Below are positions 1 to 7,743 of a stretch of DNA of 64,000 nt, piece after piece (within the stretch, counting starts at the first letter, position 1; the number at the start of each line of letters is the position of its first letter). The stretch is from Mesorhizobium amorphae CCNWGS0123 (GTDB taxonomy: Bacteria > Pseudomonadota > Alphaproteobacteria > Rhizobiales > Rhizobiaceae), in assembly GCF_001686985.1 (NCBI RefSeq), contig NZ_CP015318.1, forward strand, positions 122,001-186,000, given 5' to 3'. Below the pieces are notes generated by a model that made no database searches, was not told the origin of the DNA, and saw nothing but the letters and a program-made list of their open reading frames with translations. Both the position numbers and the translations under genes were made by a program.

Positions 1-475
1 GATGATGGACATGGATTTCATTCCCTCTTGAGTGGCTGATGACATCAGGCTTTGCGCAAGTCCTTTGCCGCTCTCATAGAGAAGGTATGTGACAGTTCTG
101 TTGTGCCTTTTCAGGCCTGTGGACAGCCAAACTCTCCTCCCTCGACGGCACGCCGGCATGAAACCGCCACACCAGCGCTCCAGCTAGCTAGGGCGCCGCG
201 GAGCGGCGTAAAGGCCAGGAGAACAAGAGTGGTTATCCGGCTAAATTGTATGGATGAAATGCCGGTCTCCAGGCTGTCGACCTGCCTACCCAGCCGCGCT
301 AAGGCCGGCGATCCCGCACCGGTCGGCGGCATCGGCTCAGGCAAGACTGAGATTGCCATCCGATACAACCCGGAACAGCACGCTGCGGTTGTATGCGCAA
401 TAACTGATTCTTCAACCGTCGAGCCCTAATCAATACCATTGCCTAGATTGTCGCGGGAAGATCAGGTGAAGCGAG
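1..475. other. Non-coding region upstream of the c-di-GMP gene
   Basis: No gene is supported here. The one sizeable open frame on the plus strand (about 52-429) has no recognisable domain and does not look like its neighbours in codon use. Close to the next gene two hairpins follow each other: GGCAA/TTGCC at 340-357, and an exact 8-bp stem ATACAACC/GGTTGTAT at 363-394. If the promoter lies upstream of them they would be in the 5' UTR of the signalling gene. The left window edge cuts whatever precedes. Confidence 0.5.
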
Positions 476-2911
476 ATGTTGACCGTCTATAATTGTATCG
501 TGCACGAACACGATCTGAGACTGGTTGCACTGGCGGCGCTTATTTGTGGCATCTCTTCCTTTTCCGCGATCAATCTGCTTCGCCATGTCGACCGGTCGAC
601 CAACAAAAACCGCTACGCCTGGCTGATGATTGCAGCCACCTCGACCGGTTTCGGCATCTGGGCGACCCACTTCATCGCCATGATTGCATTCTCGCCCGGA
701 ATTCCGAACGCATACAATGCGGAACTTTCCGTGCTTTCGCTTGCCGCCGCCGTCATCCTGACCGCCGTCGGCATGTGGATCGCCACCTTGCGAGGCGGCA
801 TCGATCACTATCTTGTCGGCGGCGCCGTGCTCGGCGGCGGCATCGCCACCATGCACTATACCGGCATGGCGGCGTTCGAGGTCCAGGGCCGGATCGTCTG
901 GGATCAGCTCCTCGTCGCCGTCTCGCTGGTGGCCGGCATCACGCTTGCCGCGCTCTCGCTTCTCGTCGTGCTGCGCCGGCCTTCGACATCAGGGACAATC
1001 GTCGCCGCCGTGCTTCTGACGCTGGCCATCTGCACCTTGCATTTCATCGCCATGGCCGCGGTGTCGATCTATCCGGACAGCTCCATAGAAATATCGAAAT
1101 ACACTGTCGAACCGATGTCACAGGCCTTCGCCGCCGCCGCGGTCAGCCTGGTGATCCTCGTGCTTTCGGCCGCGGCACTCTGGATCGATCTGCGCTTCCG
1201 CCGTCACAAGGTCGAGGCCGAACGCATGCATGGCCTGGCCAACGCCGCCGTGGAGGGTCTCATCGTCTGCGACGGCACCCGCATCGTCAGCGCCAATGAC
1301 AGCATCGCGGCGCTGACAGGCATCGCGGCCGGCACGCTGAACACGATGCTGCTCGGCGATCTGTTCGGCGAGCGTGCCGCGTCGAGCATGGTCGAAGGAC
1401 AGGCGCAGGAAGCCGAACTGCGAAGCCACGACGGCGCCCGCATACCCGTGGAGCTGATCGCCAGAAGCATCGACTATTGCGGCAAGCCGCACAATGTGGT
1501 CGCCGTTCGCGACATCCGCGAACGCAAGAAGGCCGAGCAGGAGATCGTCCGCCTCGCTCATTTCGACCCGCTGACCGGGCTTGCCAACCGCCGCAGCTTC
1601 ACGAGCCGCCTCGAAGCCGAAATTGCCGCGGCGGACCGAGGCGGCAAGGGCGGCAATCTGGCGCTGCTGCTGCTCGACCTCGACCGGTTCAAGGAAGTGA
1701 ACGATCTCTTCGGCCATGCCGCCGGCGACACCATGCTGCAAAAGGTTGCGCAATGCGCCTCCGCCGTGCTTCGCCACGGCCAGATGCTGGCGCGCCTCGG
1801 CGGCGACGAGTTCGCCATCATCGCGCCGAACCTTCCCGATCCCCAGGCGGCGGGCCGTATCGCCGAGGCAGTGCTTGCCGCCATGCGCGAGGAGAACAAG
1901 CTGTCGCCCGGCGGTGGCCTGGTCTCGGCCAGCATCGGCATCGCCCTCTACCCGCTCGACGCGGACGAACAGGCAGCCCTCGTCAGCCATGCCGACACCG
2001 CGCTCTACCGCGCCAAGGCCGAGGGCAAGGACACCTACCGCTATTTCGAGGCTGCGATGGGCGCCGAGGCGCGCGACCGGCGGGTGCTGGAACATGATTT
2101 GCGCCAGGCGGTGGCACGCAATGAATTTCGCCTCGTCTATCAGCCGCAGAAGGAAATCAGCAGCGGCAGGATGATCGGCTTCGAGGCCCTGATCCGCTGG
2201 CAGCACCCGCAGCGTGGAGAGGTTTCCCCGGCCGTGTTCATCCCGGTGGCCGAGGACAGCGGCGCCATCCTGCAGATCGGCGAATGGGTTCTGGCGACGG
2301 CCTGCGAGGAAGCCGCCCGCTGGAAGAACCCGCTGACGGTCGCCGTCAATGTTTCGGCCGTCCAGCTGCACAATCCGAATTTCAGCCGCAAGGTGCACGA
2401 AGTGCTGCTTCGATCCGGCCTGGCCCCGGGCAGGCTCGAGCTGGAGATCACCGAAACCGCGCTGGTCAAAGACATGCCGCGCGCGCTGGCGACCTTGCGA
2501 CAGGTCAAGGCGCTCGGCGTCCGCGTCGCCATGGACGATTTCGGCACCGGCTATTCCTCGCTTTCCAACCTTCGCGCCTTCCCCTTTGACAAGATCAAGA
2601 TCGACGGCTCCTTCATCAAATCCGTCGACAGGAACGGCCAGGTCGCTGCGATCGTTCGCGCCGTGCTGGGACTGGGTCGCGGCCTTGGCCTGCCTGTCCT
2701 GGCCGAGGGCGTCGAGACATTGGGCGAACTGCGCTTCCTCGACGCCGAGGACTGCGAGATCGGACAAGGCTTTTATCTCGGGCGGCCGAGCCCGATCGAG
2801 ACGTTCGGCGAACTGACCGGCGTGACGGGGCCAGCGGTCAACGACGACGCCAGGCAACGCGGCGGCAGCATCCTGATGCTGGAGCCGGCCGCTGCGCTGC
2901 GCTCAATCTGA
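476..2911 (+). CDS. MHYT-PAS-GGDEF-EAL membrane c-di-GMP turnover protein
   Basis: An 811-residue inner-membrane signalling protein that should make and/or degrade cyclic di-GMP. The N-terminal ~240 residues are a seven-helix MHYT sensor; the MHYT tetrad itself is seen in TMHYTGMAAF, with related repeats ATHFIAM and TLHFIAM. MHYT domains are proposed to bind copper and sense a diatomic gas. A PAS-like segment (~255-350) precedes a GGDEF domain with intact GGDEF near residue 442 and an EAL domain (~545-785) with EAL near 569, DDFGTGYSSL near 687 and LAEGVET. The product-inhibition I-site before GGDEF reads R-H-G-Q rather than RxxD, so feedback inhibition is probably lost. The 3' end overlaps the converging thioredoxin gene by 9 bp. 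Confidence 0.95.
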   Translation: MLTVYNCIVHEHDLRLVALAALICGISSFSAINLLRHVDRSTNKNRYAWLMIAATSTGFGIWATHFIAMIAFSPGIPNAYNAELSVLSLAAAVILTAVGMWIATLRGGIDHYLVGGAVLGGGIATMHYTGMAAFEVQGRIVWDQLLVAVSLVAGITLAALSLLVVLRRPSTSGTIVAAVLLTLAICTLHFIAMAAVSIYPDSSIEISKYTVEPMSQAFAAAAVSLVILVLSAAALWIDLRFRRHKVEAERMHGLANAAVEGLIVCDGTRIVSANDSIAALTGIAAGTLNTMLLGDLFGERAASSMVEGQAQEAELRSHDGARIPVELIARSIDYCGKPHNVVAVRDIRERKKAEQEIVRLAHFDPLTGLANRRSFTSRLEAEIAAADRGGKGGNLALLLLDLDRFKEVNDLFGHAAGDTMLQKVAQCASAVLRHGQMLARLGGDEFAIIAPNLPDPQAAGRIAEAVLAAMREENKLSPGGGLVSASIGIALYPLDADEQAALVSHADTALYRAKAEGKDTYRYFEAAMGAEARDRRVLEHDLRQAVARNEFRLVYQPQKEISSGRMIGFEALIRWQHPQRGEVSPAVFIPVAEDSGAILQIGEWVLATACEEAARWKNPLTVAVNVSAVQLHNPNFSRKVHEVLLRSGLAPGRLELEITETALVKDMPRALATLRQVKALGVRVAMDDFGTGYSSLSNLRAFPFDKIKIDGSFIKSVDRNGQVAAIVRAVLGLGRGLGLPVLAEGVETLGELRFLDAEDCEIGQGFYLGRPSPIETFGELTGVTGPAVNDDARQRGGSILMLEPAAALRSI

Positions 2912-3589
2912 CGAGCCAAGTGCGGCTTCGACCAGCCGCTTCGCGTCGGGGCTCGACCATTCAGCGGGTCCGTTCATATGGGCGATCAGGCAGCCATCGC
3001 CGTCGATCAGCATCGTCACCGGCAGGCCTAATGCCAGGCCGCGCTTCTTGACGTCGTTGAACAGCCCCATCGTCGAATCCCGGTAATAACCGAGCGTCTC
3101 GATGCCGATGTCGCCGAGAAACTTCTTCGGCTTGACGTCGTCGCCGGTATCGACATTGACCGCGACGACCTGGAAGGCATCGCTGCCCTTTTCCTTCTGC
3201 AGCGCGTCGAGCGCCGGCATCTCGGCACGGCAGGGCGCGCACCATGTCGCCCACAGATTGAGCAACAGCGTTTTTCCGGCATGGTCGGCGAGCGTCATCG
3301 GCTTGCCGTCGGGATCGTTGAAGGCAAGGCTTTTCAGCGATTGCGGCGGGTCGGCCGGCAAAAGTGCTGCAACCTGCCCGGTGGCGGCAGCCGCAACCTT
3401 CTTGGCACGGTCGGCCTTTGCCGCGCAGACGGCGTCGTCCTTGCCGTCGCCGGCGGTGGCTTGCGCCGGCGCGTTGTTGCCAGAACCGCTCTCGCTGACA
3501 TATACCGCGACCGCGCCGGCCAGCACGCCCGCCACCAATGCGGCGAGGATGAGGCGCGGGGCCGGGAATAATCTATTGCCGTCTGCCAT
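2903..3589 (-). CDS. TlpA/ResA-type membrane-anchored thiol-disulfide oxidoreductase
   Basis: A 228-residue periplasmic thioredoxin-like protein held by one N-terminal membrane segment (about residues 10-30, rich in Leu/Ala/Val). The redox motif WCAPC is present at about residues 115-119 inside LWATWCAPCR, typical of TlpA/CcmG reductases that reduce apocytochrome c or cytochrome oxidase thiols. Two further cysteines, one before the domain and one near the C-terminus (DGDGCL), are also present. The start chosen is the ATG of MADGNR at 3589; a GTG at 3613 is in frame but has no ribosome site. It diverges from argH with a 35-bp gap, the same arrangement seen for the argH locus of other Rhizobiales (from memory). 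Its redox partner cannot be told from this context. Confidence 0.9.
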   Translation of the reverse strand: MADGNRLFPAPRLILAALVAGVLAGAVAVYVSESGSGNNAPAQATAGDGKDDAVCAAKADRAKKVAAAATGQVAALLPADPPQSLKSLAFNDPDGKPMTLADHAGKTLLLNLWATWCAPCRAEMPALDALQKEKGSDAFQVVAVNVDTGDDVKPKKFLGDIGIETLGYYRDSTMGLFNDVKKRGLALGLPVTMLIDGDGCLIAHMNGPAEWSSPDAKRLVEAALGSSD

Positions 3590-3624
3590 TTTCTTAAATC
3601 TGCTCCGGAGCACGGGTTATAGCG

Positions 3625-5025
3625 ATGAGCGACAAGAAGGCCAGCAACCAGATGTGGGGCGGACGTTTTGCCTCGGGTCCGGCCGCGATCATGGAAGCGA
3701 TCAACGCATCGATCTCGTTCGACCGCAAGCTCTACGCGCAGGACATCAGGGGTTCGATCGCGCATAGCGAGATGCTGGCGCAAACGGGCATTATTTCGGC
3801 GGCGGATCAAGAAAAAATCGCTCACGGGCTGAACACGATTCTGAAAGAGATCGAGGCCGGCAGCTTCGAATTCTCGACCCGTCTGGAAGACATCCACATG
3901 AATATCGAGGCTCGCCTCGCCGATCTGATCGGCCCGGCCGCCGGCCGCCTGCACACCGCCCGTTCGCGCAACGACCAGGTGGCGGTCGACCTCCGGCTCT
4001 GGGTCAAGGACGAGTGCTTGCGTGTCGCCGAAGCGCTGAAGGGACTGATCGGCGCCTTCCTGGAGCGGGCCGAGGAACATGCGGCGACCGTGATGCCGGG
4101 CTTCACCCATATGCAGGCGGCGCAGCCGGTGACCTTCGGCCATCACTGCATGGCCTATGTCGAGATGTTCTCGCGCGACCTGTCGCGGGTGCGCGACGCC
4201 ATCGAGCGCATGGACGAAAGCCCGCTCGGCGCAGCAGCGCTTGCCGGCACCAGCTTTGCCATCGACCGCCACCAGACGGCCAGGGCGCTCGGCTTCCGCG
4301 AGCCGATGCGCAACTCGCTGGACAGCGTCTCGGACCGCGATTTCGCGATCGAGTTCCTGGGCCTGGCGGCGATCTGCGCCACCCATCTGTCGCGGCTGGC
4401 CGAAGAGATCATCATCTGGTCGACGCCGCAGTTCGGCTTCGTCAGGCTGTCGGACAGCTTCTCCACCGGCTCCTCGATCATGCCGCAAAAGAAGAATCCC
4501 GACGCCGCCGAACTGGTGCGCGGCAAGACCGGCCGCGTCACCGGCCATCTTGTCGGCCTGCTGACGGTGATGAAGGGCATGCCACTGACCTATGGCAAGG
4601 ACATGCAGGAAGACAAGGAATCCGTCTTCGACGCCGCCGAGACACTCGACCTGATGCTGGCGGCGATGACAGGTATGGTGCGCGACATGACGGTGAATGC
4701 CGTCGCCATGAAGAAGGCGGCGGGCTCCGGCCATGCGACCGCCACCGACCTTGCCGACTGGCTGGTGCGCACGCTCGGCCTGCCGTTCCGCGAGGCGCAT
4801 CACGTCACCGGCCGCGCGGTGGCGCTGGCCGAGGAAAAGAAGGTAGGTCTGGAGAAGCTCTCGCTCGAGGATCTGCAATCGATCCATCCCGGCATCACCG
4901 CGGACATCTTTTCGGTGCTGGCCGTGCAGAACTCGGTCAAGAGCCGCGTGAGCTTCGGCGGCACCGCACCATCGGAAGTCAGGAAGCAGATCCGCTACTG
5001 GAAAAAGCGTCTGGCCAAGGCGTGA
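3625..5025 (+). CDS. argH: Argininosuccinate lyase
   Basis: Cytoplasmic enzyme for the last step of arginine synthesis: argininosuccinate to arginine plus fumarate. The 466-residue length matches the family. The fumarase/aspartase superfamily signature [11 protein letters not shown] is intact near residues 282-292 and contains the catalytic serine loop. The active-site region [10 protein letters not shown] near residue 112 is also clear. It begins a tight run with the small lipoprotein gene and lysA, so arginine and lysine synthesis may share transcription here. Nothing is missing or odd. Confidence 0.98.
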   Translation: MSDKKASNQMWGGRFASGPAAIMEAINASISFDRKLYAQDIRGSIAHSEMLAQTGIISAADQEKIAHGLNTILKEIEAGSFEFSTRLEDIHMNIEARLADLIGPAAGRLHTARSRNDQVAVDLRLWVKDECLRVAEALKGLIGAFLERAEEHAATVMPGFTHMQAAQPVTFGHHCMAYVEMFSRDLSRVRDAIERMDESPLGAAALAGTSFAIDRHQTARALGFREPMRNSLDSVSDRDFAIEFLGLAAICATHLSRLAEEIIIWSTPQFGFVRLSDSFSTGSSIMPQKKNPDAAELVRGKTGRVTGHLVGLLTVMKGMPLTYGKDMQEDKESVFDAAETLDLMLAAMTGMVRDMTVNAVAMKKAAGSGHATATDLADWLVRTLGLPFREAHHVTGRAVALAEEKKVGLEKLSLEDLQSIHPGITADIFSVLAVQNSVKSRVSFGGTAPSEVRKQIRYWKKRLAKA

Positions 5026-5113
5026 CCTCAGCGGCGGCCTGATTTGCCGGGGTGCAAAGGCTCAAAAATTTCGCTAGAAGCAGGCAACTGATTTTTCTCG
5101 GACGGATGGATCG

Positions 5114-5320
5114 ATGACCGGAAGCAGGATTTTGGTGACGCTGACGTTGCTGGCGGCGATGGCCGTCGTGACGGCCTGCGGCAGGAAGGCCGGCCTCGAC
5201 ACCCCTTACGAGGCCGCCGTGCAGGCCCGCAAGGACGCCGAGAAAGCCAAGCAGCCCGTGCCGCCGGAGCCGGAAAAACCGGTCGAGGACAAGAAGTTCA
5301 TCCTCGACCCGCTGCTCTAG
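5114..5320 (+). CDS. Small LptM-like lipoprotein between argH and lysA
   Basis: A 68-residue protein with a lipoprotein signal: a hydrophobic stretch followed by the lipobox VTAC at residues 19-22, then GRKAGLDTPYE, which matches the short lipoproteins (LptM/YifL type) found between argH or dapF and lysA in many Proteobacteria. In enterobacteria LptM helps assemble the LptDE lipopolysaccharide export pore; the same role here is inference from family. The C-terminal part is proline/lysine-rich and probably disordered. Its TAG stop codon is formed by the end of a palindromic repeat (TAGAGC) that starts at 5318. Confidence 0.85.
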   Translation: MTGSRILVTLTLLAAMAVVTACGRKAGLDTPYEAAVQARKDAEKAKQPVPPEPEKPVEDKKFILDPLL

Positions 5321-5351
5321 AGCCGATGAGATCACCCGATCTCATCGTGCT
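5318..5351. repeat. TAGAGC-bounded palindrome (copy 1), possible terminator
   Basis: Starts TAGAGC at 5318 and closes with GTGCTC near 5351. Inside is a perfect 9-bp stem, GATGAGATC (5325-5333) with GATCTCATC (5338-5346), around an ACCC loop. There is no U-tract, so it is not a classical intrinsic terminator, but it lies between the lipoprotein gene and lysA and could affect mRNA stability or processing. The TAG at 5318-5320 is the stop codon of the upstream gene. Confidence 0.7.
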
Positions 5352-5372
5352 CCAACTTCCGGAACCACTCTC

Positions 5373-6641
5373 GTGAACCATTTCGACTATCGCGACGGCG
5401 TGCTCTACGCCGAGGACGTGGCGATTTCAGACATCGCCGCAAGCGTCGGCACGCCGTTCTATTGCTACTCGACGGCGACACTGACCAGGCATTTTCGTGT
5501 CTTTGCCCAGGCCTTTGCCGGGCTCGACGCGCTGGTCTGCTATGCCATGAAGGCAAACTCCAACCAGGCGGTGCTGCGCACACTAGCCAGGCTCGGCGCC
5601 GGCGCCGATGTCGTGTCGGAAGGCGAGTTGCGCCGCGCGCTGGCCGCCGGCATCCCGGCCAGCAAGATCCTGTTTTCGGGCGTCGGCAAGACCGCGCGCG
5701 AAATGGACTTTGCGCTGTCAGCCGGCATCCTCTGCTTCAATGTCGAATCCGAGCCCGAACTCGAGCTGCTTTCCGCCTGCGCCGCCGCGCTCGGCAAGGT
5801 GGCGCCGGTCTCGCTGCGCATCAACCCGGATGTCGACGCCAGGACCCACAAGAAGATCTCCACCGGCAAGGCCGAGAACAAGTTCGGCATTCCCTGGCAG
5901 AAGGCGCGGCAGGTCTATGCCCGCGCCGCAAGCCTGCCGGGCATCAAGGTCACCGGCATCGACACCCATATCGGCAGCCAGATCACCGAGTTGCAGCCTT
6001 TCGACGATGCCTTTGCCCTGCTCGTCGATCTGGTCGGCGCGCTGCGCGACGACGGGCATGCGATCGAGCATGTCGATCTCGGCGGCGGCCTCGGTATCCC
6101 CTACCGCGTCGACAACAGCCCGCCACCGCTGCCCGACGCCTATGCCGAGATCGTCAGGAAGCACGTCACCAAGCTCGGCCTCAAGGTCATGTTCGAACCG
6201 GGCCGCCTGATCGTCGGCAATGCCGGCATTCTGGTCTCGGAAGTGATCTTCGTGAAGGAAGGCGACGCCAAGAATTTCCTCGTCGTCGACGCCGCCATGA
6301 ACGACCTGATCCGGCCGACGCTGTACGACGCCTTCCACGACATCAGGCCGGTGGTGCAGCAGCCGGCGGCAGCACCGCGCATGACGGTCGACGTGGTCGG
6401 CCCGGTCTGCGAGACCGGCGACTATATTGGCCTCGACCGCGACCTGCCCAGGCTGAAGGCCGGCGACCTGATCGCGATTGCCACCGCCGGCGCCTATGGC
6501 GCTGTGCAGGCCGGCACCTACAATACCAGGCTGCTGGTGCCGGAAGTGCTGGTCGACGGCGACCGTTTCCATGTCGTGCGCCCGCGCCAGACCTATGACG
6601 AACTGATCGGACTGGACTCGGTGCCCGACTGGTTGAAATAG
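5373..6641 (+). CDS. lysA: Diaminopimelate decarboxylase
   Basis: PLP-dependent decarboxylation of meso-diaminopimelate to lysine, in the cytoplasm. The 422 residues match the family. The PLP lysine sits in CYAMKANSNQ (about K60), and the family motifs HIGSQI, GGGLGIPY, EPGRLIVGNAG and CETGDY (active-site cysteine of the partner subunit) are all present in order. The start is GTG at 5373, 22 bp after the hairpin that follows the lipoprotein gene. Third gene of the argH run. Confidence 0.98.
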   Translation: MNHFDYRDGVLYAEDVAISDIAASVGTPFYCYSTATLTRHFRVFAQAFAGLDALVCYAMKANSNQAVLRTLARLGAGADVVSEGELRRALAAGIPASKILFSGVGKTAREMDFALSAGILCFNVESEPELELLSACAAALGKVAPVSLRINPDVDARTHKKISTGKAENKFGIPWQKARQVYARAASLPGIKVTGIDTHIGSQITELQPFDDAFALLVDLVGALRDDGHAIEHVDLGGGLGIPYRVDNSPPPLPDAYAEIVRKHVTKLGLKVMFEPGRLIVGNAGILVSEVIFVKEGDAKNFLVVDAAMNDLIRPTLYDAFHDIRPVVQQPAAAPRMTVDVVGPVCETGDYIGLDRDLPRLKAGDLIAIATAGAYGAVQAGTYNTRLLVPEVLVDGDRFHVVRPRQTYDELIGLDSVPDWLK

Positions 6642-6688
6642 GCCGCGGTCCCGAACCGGGGTCCACTTCAAACCCCAGAGAGCAAGAT

Positions 6689-7630
6689 ATGGCCAGCAGC
6701 ACCTTGATCACCCGCGAACGCATTGCCGCGATGGAGCCCCGCATCCGGCCCTTCGTGCGCCACACGCCTGTGCTGCGCGTCGACATGGCTGATTTCGGCC
6801 GCCCGCCTTTGGCTGTCGACCTCAAGCTCGAATGCCTACAGCATTCCGGCTCGTTCAAGGCACGCGGCGCCTTCACCAACCTCCTCGAACGCCCCGTGCC
6901 CGAGGCCGGCGTCGTCGCCGCGTCGGGCGGCAATCATGGCGCGGCGGTCGCCTATGCAGCCATGCGGCTCGGCCACAAGGCCACCATCTTCGTTCCCGAA
7001 GTGAGCCCGCCGGCCAAGCTCGACCGCATCCGCAGCTACGGCGCCGAACTGGTCGTCGGCGGCGCCCGCTATGCCGAGGCACTGGCCGCCAGCGAGAGCT
7101 TCGCCGAGAAAACCGGCGCGCTGCAGATCCACGCCTTCAACCAGGAGGAGACGCTGGTCGGCCAAGGCACGCTCGGCCTCGAGATCGAGGCCGACCTGCC
7201 CGAGATCGACACCTTGCTGGTCGCCGTCGGTGGCGGCGGCCTGATAGGCGGCATCGCCGCCTGGTTTGCCGGCCGCATCAGGATCGTCGCCGTCGAGCCG
7301 GAAGGCGCGCCGACGCTGCATCGCGCTTTCGAGGCCGGACGGCCAGTCGACGCACCGGCCGAAGGCATCGCCGCCGATTCGCTGGCGCCGAAGCGGGTCG
7401 GCGAAATGATGTTCCCGATCGCCGAAGCCTATGTCGAGCGTTCCCTCCTGGTCAGCGACGACGACATCATCGCCGCCCAGAAAGCGCTGTGGGACCGGGT
7501 GCGAATCATCTCCGAACCGGGCGGTGCGGCGGCCTTCGCGGCGGTGCTGTCCGGCCGCTACCAGCCGGCGCCGGGCGAGCGTATTGCGATTCTGGTGTGC
7601 GGCGCGAACGCCAATCCCGCAAAATTCTGA
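6689..7630 (+). CDS. Threonine/serine dehydratase-like PLP enzyme
   Basis: A 313-residue fold-type II PLP enzyme. The PLP lysine is in SGSFKARGA (about residue 56), the substrate loop is SGGNHGAA, and the phosphate-binding glycine loop is GGGGLIGG. It lacks the C-terminal ACT regulatory domain of biosynthetic IlvA, so it is closer to catabolic threonine dehydratase, serine/threo-3-hydroxyaspartate ammonia-lyase or serine racemase types. These cannot be told apart from motifs alone. Deamination of threonine or serine to a 2-oxo acid plus ammonia is the likely reaction. It follows lysA by 47 bp and may be co-transcribed. Confidence 0.88.
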   Translation: MASSTLITRERIAAMEPRIRPFVRHTPVLRVDMADFGRPPLAVDLKLECLQHSGSFKARGAFTNLLERPVPEAGVVAASGGNHGAAVAYAAMRLGHKATIFVPEVSPPAKLDRIRSYGAELVVGGARYAEALAASESFAEKTGALQIHAFNQEETLVGQGTLGLEIEADLPEIDTLLVAVGGGGLIGGIAAWFAGRIRIVAVEPEGAPTLHRAFEAGRPVDAPAEGIAADSLAPKRVGEMMFPIAEAYVERSLLVSDDDIIAAQKALWDRVRIISEPGGAAAFAAVLSGRYQPAPGERIAILVCGANANPAKF

Positions 7631-7743
7631 CCATAACCGGTCAAGAATTCTTCTCGTTTCAGGAACCGCCTCGCCTTTGCCGTGTTTGCTGGTAAACTTG
7701 GAGTCGTAAGGTTCGGGCTATCCCGCCCGGACAGGAAGGGCCG

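Noticed and set aside
52..429. A 125-codon open frame at the left edge
   Set aside because: No domain, no good ribosome site and atypical residue mix; the region looks like leader DNA.
1118..2857. Very long minus-strand open frame across the c-di-GMP gene
   Set aside because: It is the shadow of the plus-strand gene; its translation is His/Gln/Asp-rich, as expected of antisense frames in GC-rich DNA. The same holds for 3334-4887, 46318-47985 and 32896-34686.
7662..7686. GGAAC-N16-TGTT upstream of the DUF4175 gene as an EcfG promoter
   Set aside because: Only a partial match in a GC-rich gap; not strong enough to call.
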